From NCBI RefSeq assembly GCF_001590795.1, contig NZ_JXDL01000001.1, forward strand, positions 2,603,163 through 2,667,162: DNA of 64,000 bases, read 5' to 3'. Below, piece by piece: positions 26,652 to 36,895 of the stretch. The position numbers and the translations under genes were made by a program. Each line of letters starts with the position of its first letter. The stretch's first letter is position 1. The DNA comes from Bradyrhizobium sp. AT1 (GTDB lineage: Bacteria; Pseudomonadota; Alphaproteobacteria; Rhizobiales; Xanthobacteraceae). Under the pieces are notes generated by a model, which saw only the letters and a program-made list of their open reading frames with translations, was not told where the DNA came from and searched no databases.

Positions 26652-29582
26652 ATGCGGGCTGCCACGGAAACACAACAACGGGGCACACGCCGACGGGAAC
26701 TCACTTACTGCTTCGGCCCATTTCGACTGGTTCCCCGCCGCCAATTGCTCCTTCTCGAGGGGCGCCCCGTCAAGCTGGGCGGACGCGCATTCGAGCTCCT
26801 GCAGGTGCTGGTACAGCGCTGCGGCGATCTGGTCAGCAAGAATGAGCTGATGGCTGCGGCCTGGCCGGGCACCTTCCTCCACGACAGCAATCTCAAGGTC
26901 AACATGTGGAGCCTGCGGCGCTCGCTGGGAGATACCCAGATCGAGCCCCTCTACATCGCGACCGTGGCGCGCCGCGGGTACAAGTTCATCGCGGACGTGC
27001 AAATCGGTATCGGCGAGGTCGAGGACGATCTGGCGCTTGCCGATCCGCCTTCCCTGTCCAATCCGCCATTGTTGCGCGGCATCGTTGGTCGCGAAGCGGA
27101 CATCGCCGAAATCGCTGATCTGTTGGCTGACAACAGGCACGTGACGCTGGCTGGCACGGGAGGGATCGGCAAGACGACGGTTGCGGTGGCCGTCGCCCAG
27201 GCGTTTGCACCACGGTGCCGCGACGGCGTCTGCTTCGTCGACCTCGCCACGATCTCCGATCCGACGCTGTTCGGCGCGGCGCTGCTGACGGCGCTGGGCA
27301 TCAGAGGCAACACGGACAACGGTCTGGCTGCGGCTCTCGATTATTTGAGGCCGCGGCAGATGCTGCTCATCCTGGACAATTGCGAGCATGTGCTGCCCGC
27401 CGCCACGATCTTTGCCGGCAAGTTCATGACGGATACATCGCCGTCCAGGCTGCTTGCGACGAGTCGCGAGCCGCTCGGCACCGCCGCCGAGCATATCGTG
27501 CGGCTAGGTTCGCTGGCCTCACCGAAACCCGGCCTCGCCCTCACCGTCGATCAGGCCGTCAGGTTTCCGGCGGTGCAGCTGTTCGTCCGTCGCGCGGCCG
27601 AATGGTCGGACTACCAGTTCGCCGGTGACGATTGCGAGGACGTCGCCTCGATCTGTCACGCGCTCGACGGCCTTCCGCTGGCGATCGAACTGGCGGCGGC
27701 CCAGATCGGCAAGTTCACCCCTCGCGAATTGGTGGCGCTGCTCGATCGGAAATTGGGTTTTCGCGCCTCCGACGCCGAGGGCGCACCGCCGCGCCATGAA
27801 ACCCTGATGGCGACAATCGACTGGAGCTTTCGTCTGTTGCCGCAGAACGAGGCGAGACTATTCTGCCTGCTGTCGGTGTTCAGTGAGGCGTTTGACGCCG
27901 GCGATGCGGTTTTCGTCGCAGAGGCGGCGGGGATCACCCCGGTCGACGTCGTCACCGGCCTCGGCAGTCTCGTCGCCAAATCGCTGTTGAGTGCACAGGC
28001 GCGCGGCGCAAGCCTGCGCTATCGGCTGCTCGACAGCACGCGGCGGTATGCCGCCGAGCGACGCTTGGCCGATCCGGCCTGCGGCCGGGCACTGCGCCGC
28101 CATGCAGAATGCGTCCTCGCGCTGTTCGAGCAGTCCGAGGAGGAGTGGAACTGGCGCGAGCCGACCGATTGGACCCAGCGCTACCTCGGTCGCATCGCCG
28201 ATCTGAGAGCTGCGCTTTCTTGGGCATTCGGAGAGGCAGGCGATGCCCATCTGGGAATCAAGCTCACGGTTGCGGCGATCACCCTGTGGTCGGAAACCTC
28301 CATCCTGTCGGAAGCGCAGGCACGGTTGAACGGTGCGCTCGCTTTGGCCAAGACGGTCGCGTGCGATGATCTGTCGAAGGCAAAGCTCGCCTGCGCCCTT
28401 GGATGGAGCCTGTTCTACGCCCGCAACATGTCGAATGAAAACGAGGTTGCCTGGCTCGATGCGATCGCCTTTGCACGGCGGGCCGGCAACATCGAGTATC
28501 AGCAACGTGCGCTGGTGGGCTTTGCCTTTTACCTGTTGCAGATCGGCCAGCTCCCGCGCGCCATAACCTATCTCGAGGAGGCCACCGCGCTGGCCGACCG
28601 GGAACGCGACCTGACGGCAACGTCCGAAGCCGACCGGGCACTGGCCTGGGCCCGCGCCTTTGCCGGCCAATTGAGCAAGAGCCGCCCGGTTCTGGATCGT
28701 CTTGCGGCAAACTATTCCCTGGCAGAGGGCCGTTCGCGCAAAGACGCGAACGAGGTCTACCGGTTCATCACCGTCCGCTTCAACCTGCCCTTCGTGGCCT
28801 GGATGCAGGGACAACCCGACTACGCGGCGAGGCTGGCCCAAGACGCGGTCGATGCCGCGGACCGCAGTGGTCATTGGGTATCGCAATCGAACGCACTTGG
28901 CCTCGCCGCCCTTCCTGTCGCGTTCGAAACCGGCAATCTCGACGCGCTCGAGAGCTACACGATGCGGCTGCGTCGCAACCTGGAACGCGAGCGCATCTCG
29001 CGCTGGGTTCCGGTCGAGCGCTATTTCTCCGCCTGCCTTCGCGACTTGCGTGGCGATCCGCGCGCGGTGGAGCATATTCGAACCGCGATCGAAGAGTTGA
29101 TCGAATGCCGCTTCCTGATGCGGATAGGCAGCTATCTCGCGGTCCTCGCCCGCGCCTATTTGCAGCAAGGGCGGATCGCGGAGGCGCGCGAGGCCATCAC
29201 GCGGGCGATCGGCCATCAGGAACGTCAGGGCGAGCGCTGGTGCCGGTCAGAACTTCAGCGGGTCGACGCAGCGGTCCTTCTTCATTCCGGGGAGCCGCTA
29301 CGCGCTGAAAAACGGCTGCAACAGGCACTCGCCGAAGCACGCGCCATCGGAGCGGCGACATTCGAATTGCGCATCGCCACCGATCTCGCCGCACACTGGA
29401 TCGGGACCGACCGCAGGATCAAGGCTGTCCGACTGCTGGCCCCGATCTATGAAGGCTTCGCCGAGGGCTTCGAGACGCCGGATCTGGTTGCGGCCTCGCG
29501 CCTGCTGGAGCGCGAGCCGCCGAGGGCGATCGGCCGCGGCCACTATCGCCAGCCGAAGCCAGTGCACGCCCGCGATGCATAG
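26652..29582 (+). CDS. Large transcriptional regulator: winged helix, NTPase and TPR-like domains
   Basis: A 976-residue signalling regulator. Residues about 10-105 form an OmpR/PhoB-type winged helix (LGGRAFELLQVLVQRCGDLVS, GYKFIADV) without a receiver domain. An AAA/STAND-like NTPase follows (about 130-470) with Walker A AGTGGIGKTTVAV, Walker B MLLILDNCEHV and sensor-like ATSREPLG. The C-terminal half is helical TPR-like repeat. Such proteins act as ligand-triggered switches. The ATG at 26652 is preferred; a TTG at 26616 would add 12 residues. It follows the exported enzyme set by 132 bp and is a plausible controller of it. Confidence 0.85.
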   Translation: MRAATETQQRGTRRRELTYCFGPFRLVPRRQLLLLEGRPVKLGGRAFELLQVLVQRCGDLVSKNELMAAAWPGTFLHDSNLKVNMWSLRRSLGDTQIEPLYIATVARRGYKFIADVQIGIGEVEDDLALADPPSLSNPPLLRGIVGREADIAEIADLLADNRHVTLAGTGGIGKTTVAVAVAQAFAPRCRDGVCFVDLATISDPTLFGAALLTALGIRGNTDNGLAAALDYLRPRQMLLILDNCEHVLPAATIFAGKFMTDTSPSRLLATSREPLGTAAEHIVRLGSLASPKPGLALTVDQAVRFPAVQLFVRRAAEWSDYQFAGDDCEDVASICHALDGLPLAIELAAAQIGKFTPRELVALLDRKLGFRASDAEGAPPRHETLMATIDWSFRLLPQNEARLFCLLSVFSEAFDAGDAVFVAEAAGITPVDVVTGLGSLVAKSLLSAQARGASLRYRLLDSTRRYAAERRLADPACGRALRRHAECVLALFEQSEEEWNWREPTDWTQRYLGRIADLRAALSWAFGEAGDAHLGIKLTVAAITLWSETSILSEAQARLNGALALAKTVACDDLSKAKLACALGWSLFYARNMSNENEVAWLDAIAFARRAGNIEYQQRALVGFAFYLLQIGQLPRAITYLEEATALADRERDLTATSEADRALAWARAFAGQLSKSRPVLDRLAANYSLAEGRSRKDANEVYRFITVRFNLPFVAWMQGQPDYAARLAQDAVDAADRSGHWVSQSNALGLAALPVAFETGNLDALESYTMRLRRNLERERISRWVPVERYFSACLRDLRGDPRAVEHIRTAIEELIECRFLMRIGSYLAVLARAYLQQGRIAEAREAITRAIGHQERQGERWCRSELQRVDAAVLLHSGEPLRAEKRLQQALAEARAIGAATFELRIATDLAAHWIGTDRRIKAVRLLAPIYEGFAEGFETPDLVAASRLLEREPPRAIGRGHYRQPKPVHARDA

Positions 29583-29688
29583 CTGGCCTACCGCCGCACC
29601 TGCCGCACGCGCTTTACGCCCAGGGTAATTCCTGATCCTCTCTCCCCAACCAGCCGGATCAACCGGCCTCGCCAGGGAGAGAGACGTC

Positions 29689-31323
29689 ATGAAGCTCGGC
29701 ACCGCCATTGCGGAAATCATGCGGCGCGAGGGGATCGAGATCCTCTGCGGCTATCCCGTCAACCATCTGATCGAGCACGCGGCCAAGGCCGAGATCCGCC
29801 CGGTGATGGTGCGGCAGGAGCGCGTAGGCATCCACATGGCGGATGCGATCTCGCGCGTGACGTCGGGACGCAGCATCGGCGCGTTCTGCATGCAGCATGG
29901 GCCCGGCGCAGAGAACGCGATGGGCGGCGTCGCGCAGTGCTTCGGCGAATCCGTTCCGGTGCTGGTGCTGCCGATGGGCTATCAGCGCCGGCTTGCGCAT
30001 ATTGAGCCGAACTTCAATTCCAGCGAGGCGATGAAGCCGTTTTCGAAATCGTCCGAGCCGATCATCCTCGCCGCGGAAGTCGCCAACATATTCCGCCGCG
30101 CCTTCACGAAATTGAAGAACGGCCGCGGCGGTCCCGTCATCGTCGAGATCCCCTCGGACATGTGGAACGAGGAGGTGCCGGAGCCGCTCGACTACACGCC
30201 GGTGCTGCGCACGCGCTACGGCGCCGATCCCGTGCATGTGAAGGAGGCGGCCAGCCTGCTCGTCAACGCCAAGCGTCCGGTGATCTATGCCGGCCAGGGC
30301 GTGCATTACGCGCAGGCCTGGCCGCAATTGAAGCGGCTCGCCGAGCGGTTGGCGATCCCGGTGACCACCAGCCTCGGCGGCAAATCATCGTTCCCGGAAA
30401 CGCATCCGCTCTCGCTCGGCTCCGGCGGCCTCGCCGTGCCGCGTGCGGTGCCGAAATTCCTCACTGAAGCCGACGTCATCTTCGGCATCGGCTGCTCATT
30501 CACCGAGACCAATTTCGGCATCGCGATGCCGAAGGGCAAGACCATCATCCATTCCACGCTCGATCCCAATCATCTCAACAAGGATGTGGAAGCGAAAATC
30601 GGCCTGGTCGGCGACGCCGGCCTCGTGCTCGACGCGCTGCTGGAGGAGATCGGCAAGACCGTCACATCCGATCGCGATGCCTCCGCCGTTGCGGCCGAGA
30701 TCGCGACCTCGCACGAGGAATGGCTGGCGAAATGGATGCCGAAGCTCACCAGCAACGACGCGCCGCTCAGCCCCTATCGCGTGCTGTGGGACCTGCAGCA
30801 CACCGTCGACATCGACAACACCATCATCACGCACGACGCCGGCAGCCCGCGCGACCAGCTCTCGCCGTTCTGGAAATCGACAAAACCCCTCACCTATCTC
30901 GGCTGGGGCAAGACGACGCAACTCGGCTACGGCCTCGGGCTCGCGATGGGCGCCAAGCTCGCAAGGCCCGACAAGCTCTGCATCAATGTCTGGGGCGATG
31001 CGGCCATCGGCTTCACGGGAATGGATTTCGAGACGGCGGTGCGCGAACGCATCCCGATCATGTCGATCCTGCTCAACAATTTCTCGATGGCGATCGAACT
31101 GAAAGTGATGCCGATCTCGACCGAAAAATACCGCTCGACCGACATCTCCGGCGACTACGCCACAATGGCGCGCGCCTTCGGCGGCTATGGCGAGCGGGTG
31201 TCGAGGCCCGAGGACATCATCCCCGCGATCAGGCGGGGCATCCAGAAGACCAAAGAAGGCGTGCCCGTGCTGCTGGAGTTCATCACCAGCAAGGAAACCG
31301 AGGTGTCGCGGCCGGGCACGTGA
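29689..31323 (+). CDS. Thiamine diphosphate-dependent enzyme, acetolactate synthase-like
   Basis: A 544-residue ThDP enzyme with the three-domain layout of acetolactate synthase and benzoylformate decarboxylase. The activating Glu of the Pyr domain is in VRQERVGIHMAD, and the cofactor motif starts at GDAAIGFTGMDFETAV and ends NN in the C-terminal domain. The central domain has AKRPVIYAGQGV. Differences from true IlvB (short length, no small-subunit gene beside it) suggest a decarboxylase or carboligase of unknown substrate. A GGGAGAGAG Shine-Dalgarno precedes the ATG. Confidence 0.85.
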   Translation: MKLGTAIAEIMRREGIEILCGYPVNHLIEHAAKAEIRPVMVRQERVGIHMADAISRVTSGRSIGAFCMQHGPGAENAMGGVAQCFGESVPVLVLPMGYQRRLAHIEPNFNSSEAMKPFSKSSEPIILAAEVANIFRRAFTKLKNGRGGPVIVEIPSDMWNEEVPEPLDYTPVLRTRYGADPVHVKEAASLLVNAKRPVIYAGQGVHYAQAWPQLKRLAERLAIPVTTSLGGKSSFPETHPLSLGSGGLAVPRAVPKFLTEADVIFGIGCSFTETNFGIAMPKGKTIIHSTLDPNHLNKDVEAKIGLVGDAGLVLDALLEEIGKTVTSDRDASAVAAEIATSHEEWLAKWMPKLTSNDAPLSPYRVLWDLQHTVDIDNTIITHDAGSPRDQLSPFWKSTKPLTYLGWGKTTQLGYGLGLAMGAKLARPDKLCINVWGDAAIGFTGMDFETAVRERIPIMSILLNNFSMAIELKVMPISTEKYRSTDISGDYATMARAFGGYGERVSRPEDIIPAIRRGIQKTKEGVPVLLEFITSKETEVSRPGT

Positions 31324-31409
31324 GGCCCGTCGAAAGCTGGCTCCAGCTACGGGGGATGTGATAATCCGGCTTGGTGCCGCGCAGCTCGCGGCATCGAGCC
31401 GGATTGCGG

Positions 31410-33365
31410 ATGACTGACCGTCCCAACGATATCGCCGAGGAACTCGCAGCCGAGAACGCCCGGCTGCGCAGCGAGCTGGCGATTGCGCGGGATCGCCAGA
31501 GCGCCAGCGCCGAGATCCTGCGTAATATCGCGGCCTCCCCCTCCGATGCCCGGCCGGTGTTCGCGGCGATCGCGTCCAGTTCCAGGCGCTTGCTCGACGG
31601 CTTCTCCGCCACCGTGCTCCGGTTCATCGGCGACGAGCTGCATCTCGTGGCGTTCACACCGACCAGCCCGGAGGCGGACGAAGGGCTGAAGGCTTCTTTC
31701 CCGCGCAAGATCGCGGACTTTCCGACCTTCGCCCTGGTGCGCGGCGGCGAGACCATCCAGTTTCCGGACAGTGAGGCCGATGACGTCCCCGAGCTGAACC
31801 GCGCGCTGGCCCGGCTGCGCGGCTTTCGCAGCGTGTTGTTCATGCCGCTGATGAACCGGGGAACGCCGGTCGGCATGATCAGCGTCACGCGCGCCCAGCC
31901 CGGCGCATTCGCGCCCGACCTCGTGCAACTGCTGCAGACCTTCGCCGACCAGGCCGTGATCGCAATCGAGAATGCGCGGCTGTTCAACGAGACGCGCGAA
32001 GCGCTGGAGCGGCAGACCGCCACGGCGGACATTTTGAAGGTGATGGCGGCCTCGCCCTCGAACGTGCAGCCGGTGTTCGACGCCATCGCCGCCAACGCCA
32101 ACCGGCTGATCGGCGGCTTCTCCACCGCGGTGCTGCGCTATGCCGACGGTGCCGCGCACCTTGCCGCCTTCACGCCGACCGATCCGGCCGGCGACCAGGT
32201 GCTGCAGGCGTCGTTCCCGGTGCCGTTCGCGCAATTTCCACCCTATTCGCTCGTGGCGAATGGCACGGCGGCGCAGTTGCCCGACACCGAGCTCGAGCCG
32301 GCGGCGCGCGACATCGCGCGTGCGCGGGGCTATCGCAGCATGCTGTTCGCGCCCTTGATGAGCGAGGGCGAGGCGATCGGAATCATCATCGCGACGCGAC
32401 GCGCGACCGGTGCGTTCGCCGATCATCACGTGCGGCTGCTGCAGACTTTTGCCGACCAGGCGGTGATCGCAATCAAGAATGTCAGCCTGTTCAACGAGGT
32501 CGCGACCCGCACCGGGGAGCTCGCCCGCTCGCTCGACGATCTGCGCGCCGCGCAGGACCGGCTGGTCCAGACCGAGAAGCTCGCCTCGCTCGGCCAGCTC
32601 ACCGCCGGCATCGCGCACGAGATCAAGAACCCGCTCAACTTCGTCAACAATTTCGCCTCGCTCTCCGCCGAATTGACCGACGAGCTGAACGAGGTGCTCG
32701 CACCTGTCGGCCTCGCAGACGACGTTCGCGCCGAGATCGGCGAGCTCACCGGGCTGCTGAAGGACAATCTGGGCAAGATCGTGCAGCATGGGCGGCGCGC
32801 CGATTCCATCGTCAAGAACATGCTGCTGCATTCGCGCGAGGGCGGCGGCGAGCATCGCCTGAGCGACATCAATGCGGTGGTCGAGGAGAGCCTCAACCTC
32901 GCCTATCATGGCGCGCGGGCCGAGAAGCCGCAGTTCGACGTGACGCTCGAACGCGATTTCGATCCCGCGGCAGGCTCGGCCGATGTGTTCCCGCAGGAGA
33001 TCACCCGGGTGCTGCTGAACCTGATCTCGAACGGATTCCATGCGGTCGCCAAGCGCAAGGCGGAGAACGCGGCGGCCGGCTACGCGCCGGTCGTGACCGC
33101 CGCGACCCGCGACCGCGGCGATCACATCGAGATCCGCATTCGCGACAACGGCACCGGCATCCCGGACGCGGTGAAGGAGAAGATGTTCAATCCGTTCTTC
33201 ACCACCAAGCCGGCCGGCGAAGGCACCGGGCTCGGACTGTCGATGAGCCACGACATCGTGGTGAAGCAGCACGGCGGCACGATCGACGTCGCGACCGAGC
33301 CGGGCAAGTTCACTGAATTCACGATTCGGTTGCCGCGCAAGAGTGGTCTGTCCGACAACAGCTGA
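31410..33365 (+). CDS. Soluble histidine kinase with two GAF domains
   Basis: A 651-residue sensor kinase without membrane spans. After a short coiled coil (about 10-35, AEELAAENARLRSELAIARD) come two similar GAF domains (about 45-205 and 215-370), each ending in the shared phrase LLQTFADQAVIAI. The linker LQTEKLASLGQL-type region leads to the H-box GIAHEIKNPLNFVNNF, N-box NLISNGFHAV, and DNGTGIPD and GTGLGLSMS. No response regulator is adjacent, so it is an orphan kinase. The two GAF copies are a likely internal duplication. The start at 31410 avoids overlap with noncoding upstream sequence. Confidence 0.9.
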   Translation: MTDRPNDIAEELAAENARLRSELAIARDRQSASAEILRNIAASPSDARPVFAAIASSSRRLLDGFSATVLRFIGDELHLVAFTPTSPEADEGLKASFPRKIADFPTFALVRGGETIQFPDSEADDVPELNRALARLRGFRSVLFMPLMNRGTPVGMISVTRAQPGAFAPDLVQLLQTFADQAVIAIENARLFNETREALERQTATADILKVMAASPSNVQPVFDAIAANANRLIGGFSTAVLRYADGAAHLAAFTPTDPAGDQVLQASFPVPFAQFPPYSLVANGTAAQLPDTELEPAARDIARARGYRSMLFAPLMSEGEAIGIIIATRRATGAFADHHVRLLQTFADQAVIAIKNVSLFNEVATRTGELARSLDDLRAAQDRLVQTEKLASLGQLTAGIAHEIKNPLNFVNNFASLSAELTDELNEVLAPVGLADDVRAEIGELTGLLKDNLGKIVQHGRRADSIVKNMLLHSREGGGEHRLSDINAVVEESLNLAYHGARAEKPQFDVTLERDFDPAAGSADVFPQEITRVLLNLISNGFHAVAKRKAENAAAGYAPVVTAATRDRGDHIEIRIRDNGTGIPDAVKEKMFNPFFTTKPAGEGTGLGLSMSHDIVVKQHGGTIDVATEPGKFTEFTIRLPRKSGLSDNS

Positions 33366-33378
33366 GGATAATCGCCCC

Positions 33379-35097
33379 GTGGGTGCTTTCAGCAAACTTG
33401 CGTGGCTCATGCGGCAGCAATTGCTGTCGTTGTCCGGCGTCGGCCTCATGCTGGGTGCCCTGTTCTTTGCGGCCTCGCTGACGCCGACGCTGGTCCCGCG
33501 GAGCTATCTCACGCAGGGCGCCGTCGCCGGCGCCTGCTTCGGGATCGGCTATCTCGCCGGCAATGTCTGGCGCTGGCTGTGGCACTATCTCGAATTGCCC
33601 GAGCCGTCGGCACGCGTGAGATCGACCGCAAATGCGCTGGTCGCGGTCGCCTGCCTGCTCGTCGTCATCCTCTTTCTATGGCGGGCGGCCGGATGGCAGA
33701 ACTCGATCCGCGCCGTGATGAAGATGGCACCGGTCGAGACCGCCCATCCGCTCAAGGTCTGCGTCGTCGCCTTGATCACGTTCGTCGTGCTGCTGGTGCT
33801 GGCGCGGCTGTTCGTGCTCGCCGCCGGCTTCATTGCCGCGCGGACCAGGCGCATCGTTCCGAAGAGAATCGCGAACGTCCTCGGCGTGCTCGCCGCGGGC
33901 CTGCTGTTCTGGTCGATCGCCACCAATGTCCTGATCCGCACGGCGTTCAACGCACTCGATTCGTCCTTTCGCGAAGTCGACGCCTTGCTTGAGCCCGAAC
34001 GGCCGCAGCCGACCGCGCCGGAACGGACGGGAAGTCCCGCCTCGCTGGTGAAGTGGAAGCAGCTCGGACGCATGGGGCGCAGGTTCATTGCCTCGGGGCC
34101 GACCGCAACGGAGATCAACGCCGTGACGGGACGGCCCGCGAAGGAGCCGGTGCGGGTCTATGTGGGCCTCGGTGGCGCCGACACGGCGCAAGCGCGCGCC
34201 AGGCTCGCTCTCGACGAGCTGAAGCGGCAGCACGGCTTCGACCGCAAGATCCTGATCGTGGTCACGCCGACCGGAACCGGCTGGATCGACCCCGCCGCGA
34301 TGGATACCGTCGAATATCTCCACCATGGCGACATCGCCAGTGTCGCGATGCAGTATTCCTATCTCAACAGTCCGCTGTCGCTGCTGTTTCAGCCCGAGTT
34401 CGGTGCGGAAGCCGCGCGCGCTTTGTTTGCCGAAATCTACGGCTACTGGACCACGCTGCCGAAGGACCGGCGGCCGAAGCTTTACCTGCATGGACTGAGC
34501 CTCGGCGCGATGAACTCGGAAAAATCCGCAGAGCTGTTCGAGACGATCGGCGATCCCATTGCGGGCGCCCTTTGGAGCGGCGCGCCGTTCGAAAGTCGCA
34601 TCTGGCGCTGGATCACCGCGAACCGCAATCCGGGCACGCCGGCCTGGCTGCCGGAATTCCGCGACGGCCGCTTCGTGCGCTTCATGAACCAGGATGGGCC
34701 GACGGTACCGGCAGATGCGCCTTGGGGCCCGATGCGCGTCGTCTATCTGCAATATGCCAGCGACGCGATCAGCTTCTTCGCCTATCGCGACGCCTATCGA
34801 GCCCCTGACTGGATGTCGTTGCCACGCGGGCCGGATGTGTCACCGGAGCTGCGATGGTATCCCGTCGTGACGATGCTGCAGCTCGCCCTCGACATGGCGG
34901 TCGCGACCCATACGCCAATGGGCTTTGGCCATGTCTACGCGCCCGAGCACTACGTTGATGCCTGGGTCGCCGTCACCGATGTCCATGATTGGTCCGCCGA
35001 GTCGCTGGCGCAGCTCAAGGCCCATCTTGCAGCGGCGGCGCGACAGGCCGCCGGGGGCAACGTCGCAGAGCAGCCTTATACCGATCGGGGCGGCTGA
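33379..35097 (+). CDS. Membrane alpha/beta hydrolase (Abhydrolase_9 type)
   Basis: A 572-residue protein with four hydrophobic segments in its first 190 residues and a C-terminal hydrolase domain. The nucleophile elbow is LHGLSLGAMNS, and candidate Asp/His residues occur in YASDAISFF and MGFGHVYAPEHYVD. This membrane-plus-hydrolase architecture fits the PF10081/PF15420 family, whose substrates are unknown. A GTG at 33379 after GAGG is the preferred start; an earlier in-frame GTG at 33343 would overlap the kinase gene by 23 bp. Its stop lies 3 bp from the convergent MFS gene. Confidence 0.82.
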   Translation: MGAFSKLAWLMRQQLLSLSGVGLMLGALFFAASLTPTLVPRSYLTQGAVAGACFGIGYLAGNVWRWLWHYLELPEPSARVRSTANALVAVACLLVVILFLWRAAGWQNSIRAVMKMAPVETAHPLKVCVVALITFVVLLVLARLFVLAAGFIAARTRRIVPKRIANVLGVLAAGLLFWSIATNVLIRTAFNALDSSFREVDALLEPERPQPTAPERTGSPASLVKWKQLGRMGRRFIASGPTATEINAVTGRPAKEPVRVYVGLGGADTAQARARLALDELKRQHGFDRKILIVVTPTGTGWIDPAAMDTVEYLHHGDIASVAMQYSYLNSPLSLLFQPEFGAEAARALFAEIYGYWTTLPKDRRPKLYLHGLSLGAMNSEKSAELFETIGDPIAGALWSGAPFESRIWRWITANRNPGTPAWLPEFRDGRFVRFMNQDGPTVPADAPWGPMRVVYLQYASDAISFFAYRDAYRAPDWMSLPRGPDVSPELRWYPVVTMLQLALDMAVATHTPMGFGHVYAPEHYVDAWVAVTDVHDWSAESLAQLKAHLAAAARQAAGGNVAEQPYTDRGG

Positions 35098-35100
35098 GCC

Positions 35101-36684
35101 CTATTCCGCCATCTCGACGGGTTGCTGCGCCGAGGGGCCGGCCAGCGGCCGCTCCTCCATCGCGATCAGGCAGAGCGCGGCCCCGGTCATCAGCGCGGTG
35201 GCGGCGCCGAACACGTAGCGGAAGGCGTGGCGCATGTCCTCTGTGGGAATCGCAACGGCGCCTGCGGCGTGATGCTCGCCGGCAAGCGGAACGTCGATGC
35301 CGAGCGCGATAAGCAGGATGGCTGCGAAAGCGGCGACCGTGAAGGACGACATCAGCGAGCGGAAGAAGTTCAACGCACCCGTGATGGTGCCGACCTGCGG
35401 CCGTGCGACCGAATTCTGGATTGAGACGACGCAAACCGGAAAGGTGGTGCCGAGGCCGAGTGCGAACGCAGCCATCAGCGTCAACAGGCCCCATAGCGGA
35501 AGCGTCGTCAGCGTGAGGCCAAGGCCGCACAGCGCGGCCCAGGACGTGCCGACGATGGCGACGCGCTTGTAATGCTTGGCCCGCGCCATGGTACGGCCGG
35601 CGATGGCTGCACCGCAGGTGGAGACGGCCGCGAGCGGAATCAGCGCGAGGCCCGCCTCGCTGGCGCTGAGGTGATAGACGGATTCGTAATAGAGCGGGAG
35701 CTGGACCGTGAGACCCGTGATGGCGCCGAGCGCGCAACCGCCGGCCATCAGCCCGAACGGCACGACGCTTCCGCCGAGCAACGGCAGCGGCAGGAACGGC
35801 TCATCCGCGCGACGCGCGTGCCAGACGAAGCTGACGACGAGCGCGACCGCGCCGCCGACCATCGCAAGCACCGTCGGCGAGAGCCAGGGAAAGCGCGTGC
35901 CGCCCCAGGTCAGCACCAGCATGAAGACGACGGCGGAGGCCATCAGCAGCACGCCGCCGAGCCAGTCGACCTTGCGCTTGCGGTGGAACACCGGAATCTT
36001 CTTCATCTTCGGCAGCAGCAGCGCGAGCGCCGCGGCGGTCAGCGGCAGGTTAATCCAGAAGATCATCGACCAGTGCAGATGCTCGGCGAAGACGCCGCCG
36101 ATCACCGGGCCCAAAATGCCGCCGACCATCCAGACGCTGGAGAAATAGGCCTGGTACTGGCCGCGCTCGCGCGGGGAGACGACATCCGAAATCACGGTCT
36201 GCACGACAGGCATGATGCCGCCGCCGCCGAGGCCCTGAAGGCCGCGCGCCAGGATCAGCATGGGCATGTTCGGGGCGATCGCGCACAGCACCGAGCCCGC
36301 CACGAACAGGCTGAGCGAGATGATGATCATGGCGCGCCGGCCGTAGATGTCGCTCAAGGTCCCGAACACCGGCGCGACCGCGGTCGAGGCGAGCAGATAG
36401 GCGGTGATCACCCAGGAGAGATTGGAGACGTCCTGAAACTGGCGCCCGATGGTCGGCAGCGCGGTCGCCACGATGGTCTGGTCGAGGGCGGCCAGGAACA
36501 TCGTCAGCATCAGGCTCATGACGATGGTGCGGACCTCGTCCTGCGACAGCGGCACCGGCGGCGCGATGGACGGCGCGTCATCGACGCTGATCACCTCGCT
36601 CGGAAGCCGGGACAGCTCTTCGGCGATATCGTCAGGCAAAGTCTGGGTGTCGGCAGAACTGCTCTGCCGGTCGAACTTGTTCAT
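35101..36684 (-). CDS. MFS drug exporter, DHA2 (14-helix) family
   Basis: A proton-driven multidrug exporter of 527 residues, long enough for 14 membrane helices. Motif A is GTLSDIYGRRAMI, motif C is GGILGPVIGGVF, and the first helix holds the family phrase FLAALDQTIVATALPTIG. An acidic cytoplasmic N-terminal extension of about 55 residues precedes it. The start at 36684 (MNKFDRQSS) is chosen. No membrane-fusion protein or regulator is adjacent, so it is probably a stand-alone exporter; substrates are not predictable. Confidence 0.92.
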   Translation of the reverse strand: MNKFDRQSSSADTQTLPDDIAEELSRLPSEVISVDDAPSIAPPVPLSQDEVRTIVMSLMLTMFLAALDQTIVATALPTIGRQFQDVSNLSWVITAYLLASTAVAPVFGTLSDIYGRRAMIIISLSLFVAGSVLCAIAPNMPMLILARGLQGLGGGGIMPVVQTVISDVVSPRERGQYQAYFSSVWMVGGILGPVIGGVFAEHLHWSMIFWINLPLTAAALALLLPKMKKIPVFHRKRKVDWLGGVLLMASAVVFMLVLTWGGTRFPWLSPTVLAMVGGAVALVVSFVWHARRADEPFLPLPLLGGSVVPFGLMAGGCALGAITGLTVQLPLYYESVYHLSASEAGLALIPLAAVSTCGAAIAGRTMARAKHYKRVAIVGTSWAALCGLGLTLTTLPLWGLLTLMAAFALGLGTTFPVCVVSIQNSVARPQVGTITGALNFFRSLMSSFTVAAFAAILLIALGIDVPLAGEHHAAGAVAIPTEDMRHAFRYVFGAATALMTGAALCLIAMEERPLAGPSAQQPVEMAE

Positions 36685-36895
36685 TTCGCTCGGACGTCGT
36701 GTGGCGGCGCAACGCCGCGAAGGATTCGTTCTATAGTAGCAACATAGACGGCAAAGTCCTTCTCCGGCAGGCACCGCCGCGCATGGGTGCATCCCACCGA
36801 CGCACCATCGCGATTGCGTGAGTGACGTTTCTGGCCTCCCAGGTCCGGGCGGCTCGGGACGGCTTCCGAAAGCAGCCCCCGTAAAGTCCCGGACC

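Noticed and set aside
29655..29672. CCGGATCAACCGG as a FixK box or terminator before the ThDP enzyme gene
   Set aside because: It lacks the TTGAT half, and the small hairpin has no T-run; it lies directly before the ribosome site.
29689..31323. ThDP enzyme as biosynthetic acetolactate synthase (ilvB)
   Set aside because: No ilvN-type small subunit or ilvC follows, and the active-site phrase VRQERVGIHMAD differs from that of typical IlvB.
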